Part shown: positions 1 through 7,365 of the stretch, piece after piece
How the letters are laid out: every line of letters begins with the position of its first letter
Numbering within the stretch: position 1 is the stretch's first letter
The notes under the pieces: generated by a model
Databases searched by the model: none
The model's input: the letters and a program-made list of their open reading frames with translations, nothing else
What the model was told of the DNA's origin: nothing
Made by a program: the position numbers and the translations under genes
Source: Bacteroidales bacterium
Lineage (GTDB): Bacteria > Bacteroidota > Bacteroidia > Bacteroidales > Tenuifilaceae
DNA length: 50,418 nt
NCBI GenBank assembly: GCA_003818205.1
Contig: RPRQ01000034.1
Span: forward strand, 1 to 50,418
Direction of reading: 5' to 3'

Positions 1-2
1 AG

Positions 3-89
3 CTTTCAGATGCAGATCAAGGTGTATTAGTAGTGGTAGCCTTCCTATGCGATAAGCCTACATTAGAGGTAGTTAAAGTAACAATTTAA
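3..89 (+). CDS. C-terminal tail of an unidentified protein (5' end outside window)
   Basis: A reading frame open from the window edge runs 28 codons to a TAA at 87-89 and ends ...PTLEVVKVTI. The residue pattern is protein-like but too short to assign. Doubt comes from the first 23 bases, which are an exact copy of 1133-1155, where the same bases are read in a different frame inside the downstream FN3 gene. The edge may therefore be a duplicated fragment or an assembly join instead of an ordinary gene end. Confidence 0.3.
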   Translation, partial: LSDADQGVLVVVAFLCDKPTLEVVKVTI

Positions 90-136
90 AGCCCCTTCCT
101 ATTAAACGAGCGGTATAATTTAAACAGATACTCTTT

Positions 137-907
137 ATGAATTCAAAAACGTTTATATTTTCTTTCTTAGCCCTTGCGCTCTCTTTAAGCTTGGCAACCT
201 GTTGCAAGGACGATTCCCCGGCCCGCAAGGGCAAAACCACCGCTGTATTCAACCCCGACAAGGAGTACGGAACGGTTACCGACATTGACGGCAACGAGTA
301 CAAGACCATTACCATTGGGACCCAAACATGGATGGCGGAGAACCTTAGGGTTACCCACTACCAGAACGGTGACCCCATACCCAATGAAAAGGGGGAAATG
401 AATATTTGGCAGTGGGGCAATCTTACCACTGGAGCGTACTGCAGCTACAAGAACACCAACGACGTTGATAGCATTGCCACCAATGGACTACTGTACAACG
501 GCTATGCGGCTACCGATAGCCGAGGCATTGCCCCCCCTGGGTGGCATGTACCCACTGACGCAGAATGGAACTCCCTGATTGAATTTGTTGCCGCTGGTGA
601 TGCCATAACCAATGAATATGGTGGAAACCCTATTGCTGGCGGCAGGCTCAAGGAGGCGGGGACTTTACACTGGGGGCGCTCTAACCGCGCAACCAACAGC
701 AGCGGTTTTACAGCGGTGCCAGGGGGTATCAGATACTCCTCGGATGGCACTTTTGCTTTCATCAGCTATGTTGGAGACTACTGGACCAAATCAGAGAGAA
801 ATCCAATTCAAATCTGGTACTACAGCTTAGATCCAGATTTTAATAGCATTATTAAACAGGCTGATACTAAGGCAACTGGAAGATCCATCCGATGCATTAA
901 AGACTAG
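137..907 (+). CDS. FISUMP-domain surface lipoprotein
   Basis: A 256-residue exported lipoprotein. The N-terminus is a lipoprotein signal peptide with lipobox L-A-T-Cys22, followed by C-K-D-D, which fits the Bacteroidota surface export signal (Lys plus acidic residues just after the lipid-bearing Cys). From about residue 45 it matches the Fibrobacter succinogenes major paralogous domain: DIDGNEYKTITIGTQTWMAE, then a central GWHVPTDAEWNSL block and a C-terminal GRSIRCIKD. The family is common on Bacteroidota cell surfaces and has no known biochemical activity. The ATG at 137 is the first one, directly ahead of the signal peptide. Base composition is more GC-rich than the flanking spacers. Family assignment is firm; function is unknown. 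Confidence 0.85.
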   Translation: MNSKTFIFSFLALALSLSLATCCKDDSPARKGKTTAVFNPDKEYGTVTDIDGNEYKTITIGTQTWMAENLRVTHYQNGDPIPNEKGEMNIWQWGNLTTGAYCSYKNTNDVDSIATNGLLYNGYAATDSRGIAPPGWHVPTDAEWNSLIEFVAAGDAITNEYGGNPIAGGRLKEAGTLHWGRSNRATNSSGFTAVPGGIRYSSDGTFAFISYVGDYWTKSERNPIQIWYYSLDPDFNSIIKQADTKATGRSIRCIKD

Positions 908-994
908 AGTAACAAGTATTTAAACCTTTATGCACTCTATTACTAAATACAAATTACACTTTAACCTTACTATTAACCCCTTAAAACTTTTAAA

Positions 995-2797
995 ATGAAT
1001 AAGTATTTATCTACGATCCTCTCCGTAATTGTGCTGGGAATGTCATTAGCATCATCCGCACAAAATTTTACGGTAACAAGCCCATCCACCGATCCCTTCA
1101 AAAAACTGTGCAAACCCATTAAAGCAGGGGGTAGCTTTCAGATGCAGATCAAGGTAAAAAGTAACATCAACGAAACGTTAACCATTTCTATCGACAAGGA
1201 CCTCTCTTTTTCTACTTGGGCTGATTGGTTTACCATTGATGTTAACAGCTACGCCATCGTTAAGGACCAAACGGTAGTTTTTCTACTAACAGTCAATGTC
1301 CCTGCGAATACCGATGAAAACAAATATTATTTTAACCCTTATTTCAACGCAAGAAAGGGTACTACCAATTCCCCTTTTCAAGGAGGAGATTTTAATATTA
1401 TCGTTGACAACACCCCGCCCCAAACCCCGAGCGTGAACATTTCGAGCAAGACGAGCAGCTCCATTGCCATAAACTTCAACAGCTACGATGATCGCTCGGT
1501 CGAGTACACCAATGCGAACGCCGGTGCCGGTGTGAATGGCATAAAGAGCTACACCCTTGTGCTGAAAAATCCGGATGGTACACCTAAAGAGACCAAATCC
1601 GCCGATGCCAAGGATATTAGCACCTCCTACACGTTTAGCAACCTCGCAGGCTATACCGAATACACCGCAACGGTAACCGCAACCGATGTGGCCACCAACT
1701 CCAAAACATCACCGGGGTTAGCCACCAGAACCAAGGTTTCGGCTCCAACCAACCTTACTGCTGCGAGCATCAGCTACTGCAGCGCTACCCTAACCTGGGC
1801 CTCTACACCCGGGGCAACCCGGTATATCGTTTCCCGATCTGAGAATGGGGAGAATCCAACATACACTTCATCTACCTCACTCCCTGTTTCCGGGCTAGCA
1901 GCAAATACCAGCTATACCTACTACATCTCGGCTGAGGGGGCTGAGGGGGAATCGCCCCGGAGCAAGCTAATTATTAAAACGCTTACGATTCCATCCCCCA
2001 GCATCTCTGGTCCCACCGCTGTTTGCACCTCCAGCGCAACCTATACCGTTACCAACCTACCCTCGGGGTGTACGGTTTTATGGGGTCAAAGCAGCAATCT
2101 AAGCCTGCTATCGGCATCGGGTAATTCTGCTACTTTTATATCCAACGGGGATAATGGGTACGGTTGGGTAAAGGCAACTTTTGATTCGGGTTGCGGGACT
2201 GCATTTAACTCTTCTAGTGTTACCACCGGCTTACTTATACCAGAGCCTATTACCGTTGCATTTGATTTTCCGCCAGGTAGGATCACAGCATACATCGATG
2301 GGGTACCCAATGCTACCGCCTACAAATGGTACCTAGATGGTGCCCTGAAATTTAATAATACACCAAATACCAAAGTTGTCTTCCGGCGGTATCAGAATGA
2401 CTACGACCATGTTTACTACATCGATGTTGCAGCCGTAAACGCATGCGGGGTATCTTATATTAGACGTGCCGAGGTCTCCGCTCCATCTGGTTCTGGCTAT
2501 AATGCCTTTACCATTTATCCCAATCCAGCTACCGAGAATATCACATTAGCGATTAGCCGCGGGGAAAATACTGCCTCTACATCATTAACAGGTACTGCAA
2601 CGCAAACAGCGAAATTCATTTCAACGAGCGCTTACACCATCCGTATTCTAGATAGCTCCGGAATGCTAAAGGCTAGCGTAAAGAAATCTGGGGAAACGGC
2701 TACCATCCTGGTAAGCAACCTTAGAAATGGTATCTACATCGTTGAGATAAATGATGGGAAAAACGTTTACCAGCAGCAGCTGGTAATAAAACGCTAA
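995..2797 (+). CDS. Secreted fibronectin type III protein with type IX secretion sorting domain
   Basis: A 600-residue exported protein. It has a signal peptide (residues 1-22, ending ASSAQ), an N-terminal beta-rich region, two FN3-like modules (about 140-250 and 250-328, the second with GLAANTSYTYYISAEGAEGE) and a PKD/Ig-like stretch. The C-terminal domain from about residue 503 starts FTIYPNPATENI and ends NGIYIVEINDGKNVYQQQLV, the standard T9SS type A sorting signal. It should cross the outer membrane by the type IX system and be surface-anchored or released. No enzymatic domain is visible; adhesion or matrix binding is inferred from FN3 content only. The gene lies 87 bp after the FISUMP gene on the same strand and has a clear terminator at 2811. 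Confidence 0.85.
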   Translation: MNKYLSTILSVIVLGMSLASSAQNFTVTSPSTDPFKKLCKPIKAGGSFQMQIKVKSNINETLTISIDKDLSFSTWADWFTIDVNSYAIVKDQTVVFLLTVNVPANTDENKYYFNPYFNARKGTTNSPFQGGDFNIIVDNTPPQTPSVNISSKTSSSIAINFNSYDDRSVEYTNANAGAGVNGIKSYTLVLKNPDGTPKETKSADAKDISTSYTFSNLAGYTEYTATVTATDVATNSKTSPGLATRTKVSAPTNLTAASISYCSATLTWASTPGATRYIVSRSENGENPTYTSSTSLPVSGLAANTSYTYYISAEGAEGESPRSKLIIKTLTIPSPSISGPTAVCTSSATYTVTNLPSGCTVLWGQSSNLSLLSASGNSATFISNGDNGYGWVKATFDSGCGTAFNSSSVTTGLLIPEPITVAFDFPPGRITAYIDGVPNATAYKWYLDGALKFNNTPNTKVVFRRYQNDYDHVYYIDVAAVNACGVSYIRRAEVSAPSGSGYNAFTIYPNPATENITLAISRGENTASTSLTGTATQTAKFISTSAYTIRILDSSGMLKASVKKSGETATILVSNLRNGIYIVEINDGKNVYQQQLVIKR

Positions 2798-2810
2798 AGC
2801 AACCCCTATG

Positions 2811-2850
2811 AGTAGGAAACCCTGCGAATGCAAGGTTTCCTACTTAGTTT
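2811..2850 (+). terminator. Rho-independent terminator of the FN3/T9SS gene
   Basis: An 11-bp perfect stem (2811-2821 with 2834-2844) is extended by an inner TGC/GCA pairing, with loop GAAT, and followed by TTAGTTTTT. It starts 13 bp after the stop codon at 2797. Confidence 0.8.
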
Positions 2851-2867
2851 TTCGTTAGTTAAACACT

Positions 2868-3059
2868 CTATTCGCTCATCTCCCCATCCGACACCGTTAC
2901 CACTTACTCTTTGTAACCATTCTTCGTAAAGGTCACAATATACGTTCCCTCTGGTAGCGCTTAAACCATAAAGCCACCCTTTTCAGCGGTTCTCATTACA
3001 ATTACTAACTGATTGCGATTGCCTTCTACAGGAGTTTCTGTTAAAGCAAATAACGATTT
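2868..3059 (-). pseudogene. Decayed carboxypeptidase-regulatory-like domain gene fragment
   Basis: On the minus strand one continuous frame reads ...TETPVEGNRNQLVIVMRTAE, then GGFMV-stop-ALPEGTYIVTFTKNGYKE-stop-VVTVSDGEMSE-stop. The LPEGTYIVTFTKNGYKE block is typical of the CarboxypepD_reg-like beta-sandwich that precedes many Bacteroidota outer-membrane and lipoprotein genes. Three in-frame stops (two TAA, one TAG) with the protein pattern kept on both sides point to recent decay by point mutation, not a chance match. The family name is inference; the interrupted frame is directly visible. Confidence 0.5.
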
Positions 3060-3082
3060 AACCACTGAGGATTTAAATGAAG

Positions 3083-3216
3083 GTAATTATTCACCCTATT
3101 TAAGCCACAGGTTCACAGATTGTTAATTTTTAACATCAGTAAAAAAATAAAAATATGCGAATAATCTGTGGCATTTATATCAGGTGTTGAATAAATTTTA
3201 GTGGCTGAATAGTTAC
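3083..3216. repeat. Family B inverted-repeat element, diverged copy (B1)
   Basis: The left end GTAATTATTCACC and right end GGCTGAATAGTTAC are the ends of family B. Inside, CCACAGGTTCACAGATT is mirrored by AATCTGTGGC. The 8 bases outside the left end (AAATGAAG, 3075-3082) are repeated outside the right end as AAATGAAA (3217-3224), an 8-bp target duplication with one change. This supports real insertion despite the divergent left end. Confidence 0.6.
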
Positions 3217-3571
3217 AAATGAAATTCTCCTTGAATTCATTAAGGAATTTTTTGAACCCGCAGGCAAACAATATATTGATGAATTAATTTATCGTTACTT
3301 ATTGACATTAGGTGGAAGAATGAGAAATTTAGTTGGTTCAATGGCAAATGAGAAACTGACTAGAGTTGTTATTTCACAATTACAGGTGCTTAAATTGAAG
3401 TTTAGATATTATAATAAAGTTTCAAAAACTTGGCTAGTTGCAAATGATTACACAATAAACCATGCTCCTGAAATTCGTTCAATTCAATGGTCGCTAAAAT
3501 CAGACAAAAAGCGTCAAATTATTTACAATTTAACTGTTTCTATTGTAGTTAGATTGATCCCGATTTTGTGA
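3209..3571 (+). pseudogene. 5'-truncated protein fragment next to element B1
   Basis: The frame is open from just inside the right end of element B1 and reads EFFEPAGKQYIDELIYRYLL, then LTLGGRMRNLVGSMANEKLTR and onwards to a TGA at 3569-3571. There is no ATG in frame before a sensible domain start; the first in-frame candidate is TTG at 3302. The protein-like region begins within about ten codons of the element end, so the gene has probably lost its 5' part. The GGRMRNLxGxxANxKLTR pattern recalls some type II restriction endonucleases, but I cannot name a family. Low A/T-rich codon usage suggests foreign origin. Confidence 0.4.
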
Positions 3572-3643
3572 TCACTTTAATACCCACTTTTCCTAAATGA
3601 TTAAAATCATCTTATCGATTACCCTTTTCTAATGTGTATTCTA

Positions 3644-4302
3644 ATCGAGTAGGAGGAAAATAAAATAGTTTTCCTCCTATTTTATTTTCCGACCTCTCAC
3701 ACCACCGTATTCCGCAGAGCGGGACAGGCTGTACCGTTCGGTATACGGCGATTCCTTGCTTTGACACCATGAGATGTATGAGATGTTGTTTTCAGTTATC
3801 CCATCGAGAAACATCACTCTTACATATCTTTCGGATACCGTCCTATCTTTTTGTAAGGAGTCTCTTTCAAACATCTGATGACTAAAGGCTCTCAAGGTAA
3901 CATTCATTTACTTTCTCATTGCAAGGTTCAGACCTTCCCAAAGCATCGCGAACTTCGGTACTATGTCCTCTGCTGACTCCTGGCAGCAATTGTTATCCGT
4001 GCTTCATACTGCGTTTCGGCACGTTCGCCAGGCCTCCCGTGGTAAACTCATCCACCTTCATCCCATGTAACCTCTGTATTTACACTCCATTATCCGGGTA
4101 GTTATGGGGCTTCGATTTGTATTGCAATCTCGTCCTATTGGATATGCGTGATACAGTTCGTGTTCCTAGGTTCGGGCCTTTGCCTCCAGCTTCCTTCAGA
4201 TTCCGCTTCGCAGCGGACACCCTTGCTCTCGGCTAATGGTTGGTAACTACCGACCTCCATAAAGGACTTACACCTTCAAGGTAATGTGTATGCACGGCGC
4301 AC
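3644..4302 (-). ncRNA. Group II intron RNA without intron-encoded protein, domain V interrupted
   Basis: Read on the minus strand, the segment starts GTGCGCC (GUGYG 5' consensus). It continues through the familiar domain I text (AGCAAGGGTGTC, AATCTGAAGGAAGCTGGAGG, GGAACACGAACTGTATC, GTTTACCACGGGAGG) and the block GCCAGGAGTCAGCAGAGGAC that normally precedes a maturase/reverse transcriptase gene. No reverse transcriptase follows: about 190 nt later comes domain V (CGCCGTATACCGAACGGTAC...ATACGGTGGTGTGAGAGG), then a domain VI-like 12-bp hairpin (3657-3668 with 3677-3688) and a CTACTCGAT 3' end. About 20 extra bases (3711-3730) sit inside domain V, between GGTAC and ATACGG, where intact relatives read straight through. 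The intron is therefore probably non-mobile and catalytically damaged. Ends are estimated from consensus; base-pair certainty is a few nucleotides. Confidence 0.75.
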
Positions 4303-4304
4303 AA

Positions 4305-4334
4305 TAAAAGAGAAAAGGCCTACTTTCGCAGACC
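4305..4334 (-). terminator. Terminator-like hairpin immediately 5' of the group II intron
   Basis: On the minus strand GGTCT (4334-4330) pairs with AGGCC (4321-4317, one G-U) around GCGAAAGT, followed by TTTTCTCTTTT. It lies just before the predicted intron 5' end at 4302. Some bacterial group II introns (class C) insert after terminator hairpins, so this may be the target site. No gene it would serve is recognisable upstream. Confidence 0.45.
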
Positions 4335-4508
4335 CTTTCTTGCTAAACAACTAATTAACCACCGGAGATTTAAGCATTAACTGCTTTTCTCACGCTCAAA
4401 TTTAACTCTAGTTTACCTTAATTAACCTTTGTTTTGACTAACCTCTTCATTCGCTTGGTAAACGTTTCTTTTTAGAATGTAACCATAATAGTCTTTCGAG
4501 TTCTATGT

Positions 4509-4579
4509 TTTTTGGGCATTGTTAATTTAGTATAGCTATATCTTTGTTCCATTTGGACATTAGCAATAAAACGGAGTAT
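4509..4579 (-). mobile_element. IS1-family remnant (last 71 bp of the element)
   Basis: These 71 bp are identical to 6327-6397, the transposase-tail end of the IS1-family element on the far side of the GH20 gene, and lie in the same orientation. They include the terminal inverted repeat and the last codons of the transposase (…LLLMSKWNKDIAILN-stop). The two copies diverge abruptly beyond both ends. The rest of this copy is gone. Confidence 0.8.
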
Positions 4580-4624
4580 TGTCTTGCACCGCCAAGTTAT
4601 CGCCCATGCTGGGCGCACATGAAC

Positions 4625-4649
4625 TACCCCGCCGCAAGCGGTCGGGGTA
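4625..4649. repeat. Strong GC-rich hairpin of repetitive type
   Basis: TACCCCG pairs with CGGGGTA, with CCGC-AA-GCGG stacked inside and one unpaired T. The surrounding 4600-4710 sequence (ACATGAACTACCCC, GGTATCAAAGAGCC) resembles a repetitive palindromic segment known from Bacteroidota genomes, but only one copy is in this window. No T-run follows on either strand, so it is not an obvious terminator for the GH20 gene. Confidence 0.4.
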
Positions 4650-4742
4650 TCAAAGAGCCTTCGCACAAGGCTAAAATATGCGCCCAAAGGCGGAGAATTG
4701 AACCCCAAAGAGATTAAACTCCATCTGCTTTTGCACGGGAAA

Positions 4743-6317
4743 TCACCATAAAACAGGCTCAGGGTGATTACCAGGTTCAAATGGATCGAAATAGTAAATT
4801 CGCTGTTGTTTATATAGTTCAATATGTGGTTTTAACCGGAGAAGAAAGTTATCATAATTTTTGCCTTTAGCAGACGACCAAGATGTTTCAGCCAAAGCAG
4901 CAATACGAGGAAACATTAGATAGTCGAGCCGCTGTTCATTAATGATGGTCTCTGTCCAGATATTAGCCTGAACGCCTAATATTTGCAGAAGATATTTAGA
5001 ATCAATTGAAAGCTTAGATATCGAAAAGTCGTAAACACTTTGAAGATCGTTAAAACCTCCTGCCCATTTTCGACCGAACCTGTGATCATCTTTTTGAACA
5101 AAATCGAAATAAAAAGGTAATCGGGGACAGACAACCGTTTGGTATCCATTCTCAAGACTCTTTTTAAGTTGTCCGGGGTTATCGTGTCGCCACCAGAAAA
5201 TGATGCTCCGGTTTCGAGGAAGGTCGACTTCAGCCATTTCATCCCATGCTAAAACTTTCGCATTTAAATAAATTAGGGAATCCGCCATCCTTTGCATAAA
5301 ATAATTCTCTACGGCTTTTAAGTCAGCAAGCTTCTTTATTTTCATTAATTGTTGGATGCTAGAATCAGCTTTCCATCTCTCTATCCCAAAGCTTACTTCA
5401 TCTCCACCCAAATGAATCATTTGGGATGGAAACAAGACGTTAACCTCTTTTAAAATGTTCGTCAGGTATTGGTAAGTACCTTCCTTTGCCGGATTAAAAG
5501 TAAATTCAGGGTGTTTCTCAGAACCACCACCACTGAATTCAGGATAAGCCCGATTGGCAGCGGTAGCATGACCAGGCATATCAATCTCAGGGATAATTTC
5601 TATTTTTCGTTCCTTAGCATAAGCTACAATCTCTTTTATATCTTCTTGCGTATAATACTGGCTTGGCGAGCTAGCATTAGTAAAAGTTCCAACACCCCCG
5701 ACTAAAGCCAATTTAGGATATTTCTTAATTTCGATACGCCATCCAGGCTCATCGGTTAAATGCCAATGAAACCAATTAAGCTTATAATACGCCATCCAAT
5801 CGAGAATTGATTTGACTTTTACCTTACCAAAGAAGTGGCGCGATTCATCAAGCATCAACCCTCTCCATCCCATTTCAGGAAAATCTTTTACCGTAATACA
5901 TGGGATTTGCAAGCTTTGTTCAACAGTTTTTGCATTATTTACAAGTTGAAGAAGCGAAACAACCCCGTAAAATATTCCCTGATCAGAATTTGATGATATT
6001 GTTATTCTATGCTGATTTACTTCGATTTGATAAAGGCAATTTTGACAATCTGCTTTTTTCAGCAGAATGGTTGCTTTTTTATCTTCACAGGAAATTGCGG
6101 TTGTAATACCCCTATATCTTAACAATTCCTTTTGCAAGAAATGTAATTCATTTTCAAAAGGCCTATCGGCAAATAATTTATTATTACCGCTAAGGTTGAA
6201 ATATCCGTCCCCAAGTTTGCAGTTTTGAGGAGCAGGAATAATCGAAACCTCCTGCTGAGCACTGCTTAATAAAGGGATTATTACAAGGAACAATAAGAGT
6301 AAATATTTTTTTATCAT
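4743..6317 (-). CDS. Glycoside hydrolase family 20 beta-N-acetylhexosaminidase
   Basis: A 524-residue exported enzyme expected to remove terminal beta-linked GlcNAc or GalNAc from glycans. The signal peptide spans residues 1-20 (ends LLSSAQQ). The GH20b-like N-terminal alpha/beta domain covers about 25-145, and the TIM barrel starts near GWRGLMLDESRHFFGK. Family signatures are FHWHLTDEPGWRIE, EIIPEIDMPGHATAA and HLGGDEV; the catalytic Asp-Glu pair is D306-E307. Trp-rich barrel segments (LAWDEM, IIFWWRHD, QANIWTETI) follow. The length is ordinary for a two-domain GH20 enzyme and the gene looks intact. Its start codon is only about 14 bp from the end of an IS1-family element, so the native promoter is probably displaced. 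With the 71-bp remnant downstream, the gene sits between direct repeats of the IS end. Confidence 0.92.
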   Translation of the reverse strand: MIKKYLLLLFLVIIPLLSSAQQEVSIIPAPQNCKLGDGYFNLSGNNKLFADRPFENELHFLQKELLRYRGITTAISCEDKKATILLKKADCQNCLYQIEVNQHRITISSNSDQGIFYGVVSLLQLVNNAKTVEQSLQIPCITVKDFPEMGWRGLMLDESRHFFGKVKVKSILDWMAYYKLNWFHWHLTDEPGWRIEIKKYPKLALVGGVGTFTNASSPSQYYTQEDIKEIVAYAKERKIEIIPEIDMPGHATAANRAYPEFSGGGSEKHPEFTFNPAKEGTYQYLTNILKEVNVLFPSQMIHLGGDEVSFGIERWKADSSIQQLMKIKKLADLKAVENYFMQRMADSLIYLNAKVLAWDEMAEVDLPRNRSIIFWWRHDNPGQLKKSLENGYQTVVCPRLPFYFDFVQKDDHRFGRKWAGGFNDLQSVYDFSISKLSIDSKYLLQILGVQANIWTETIINEQRLDYLMFPRIAALAETSWSSAKGKNYDNFLLRLKPHIELYKQQRIYYFDPFEPGNHPEPVLW

Positions 6318-6339
6318 AATATTAAATTTTTGGGCATTG

Positions 6340-7019
6340 TTAATTTAGTATAGCTATATCTTTGTTCCATTTGGACATTAGCAATAAAACGGAGTATAGT
6401 AACATTTTATGACTTTTGGTATAACACTTTGTTTCCCTTCGAAGCCTAGCTAAAAAATGACGAAATAAGCTATTATACCCTTCAGCCGCATAGGTTCCGG
6501 CTTTTGTTGGCACATGCTTTTCTTTGGGAATAAATGTTTCATATGGCTGCCTATAATCTGTTGCTACTATCCCTACCGCCTTGCCTCTTATTTTTTTCCA
6601 AAGCTTTTCTCCGACCCTGGTACTCCTTGCGCCAATAACGCAATTGACGAACCTTTGGCCATGTCTATCAACAGCAATCCATATCCAACAGCAATTTTTT
6701 TTGAACTAACATATGTATGCATTTCATCCATTTCAACCACCTCTATTCCTTCTGATGACCTTAATTCATCAAGCCTTTCTCCATACTCTTTAATCCAATT
6801 ATAGACTGCAACGTGGCTTATTTTCAAGTAGCGGCCTATAGACCTGAAACCAAGCCCTTCTAAATATAGAATCAGTGCAGTCCTCTTTAATAATTCTGGC
6901 TTCCCTATATGTTCGACAGTAAACCTAAAATTACATCCTTTGCACCTGAATCGTTCCTTATGCTTAGCTATACCATCTTTGCATAACTCCTCTGATTTAC
7001 ATTTTGGACATTGTCTCAT
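6340..7019 (-). CDS. IS1-family transposase (InsAB), produced by -1 frameshift
   Basis: The first frame (7019 to 6588) encodes the InsA-like part: a zinc ribbon CPKC...C-x2-C (MRQCPKCKSEELCKDG, RCKGCNFRF), a helix-turn-helix (SIGRYLKISHVAVYNWIKEY) and the start of the catalytic domain (EVVEMDEMHTYV). It ends at TAA 6588-6590. Just before that stop is GG-AAAAAAA-T. Slipping back one base at the A7 run continues in the -1 frame as KKIRGKAVGIVATDYRQPY, then TYAAEGYNSLFRHFLARLRR and TKCYTKSHKML to TAA 6340-6342. This is the InsB-like catalytic half, and the full product is about 226 aa. IS1 uses this same kind of -1 slippage, so the break is programmed, not a mutation. Every conserved block seems present. 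Confidence 0.85.
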
Positions 7020-7070
7020 AATATGCGCTATAGTTTAACAGTCTCCAAACATACAAAACTATATTAAATT

Positions 7071-7285
7071 AACGTGAGCTCGACGTAAGAATCAACTTAA
7101 CTACTTGTTTATTATCATTATATCCTTAATGATTAATTGGAAGAGTGGAAAAATGGAATATTGGAAGAAAAATGTTAGAAGAAACCCCATTATTCCACTG
7201 TTCCACCATTCCAATTCCAAATGAAAAATTTGTAACAAATTCCATTTTAGAGCATTACCACTATTTCTTATATCGAACTCACGTT
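7071..7285. repeat. Family A MITE-like element inserted in the IS1 end (A1)
   Basis: A 215-bp element bounded by AACGTGAGCTCGACGTAAG and the inverse CTTATATCGAACTCACGTT. Flanking AAATT at 7066-7070 and 7286-7290 is a perfect 5-bp target duplication. Inside lies an A/T-rich inverted repeat built on GGAATATTGGAAG and its complement. There is no coding capacity. Confidence 0.8.
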
Positions 7286-7365
7286 AAATTAACAATGTCG
7301 TTTTTTTAATCTCGTCATATTGCTGTATTTTTACATCGTTGATTTATACCGAAAATAGAAAAGAT

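Larger units (their letters stand above)
6332..7299 (-). mobile_element. IS1-family insertion sequence, interrupted near one end by a family A MITE
   Basis: The left end reads GGGCATTGTTAATTTAGTATAG on the plus strand; the inner part CATTGTTAATTTARTATAG recurs inverted at the right end once the nested element 7071-7285 and one 5-bp target copy are removed. The reconstructed IS is about 748 bp, close to the 770 bp usual for IS1. It carries a complete two-frame transposase. No convincing target duplication of the IS itself was found; runs of T flank both sides and blur it. Confidence 0.8.

Noticed and set aside
3677-3907. 76-codon minus-strand frame within the group II intron, as a possible maturase remnant
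   Set aside because: Its translation has no reverse transcriptase or maturase motif and spans domain V; it is structured intron RNA.
4472-4822. 116-codon minus-strand frame overlapping the IS1 remnant and the end of the GH20 gene
   Set aside because: It reads the IS1 tail in the wrong frame and overlaps the hairpin region and the GH20 C-terminus; no protein-like pattern.
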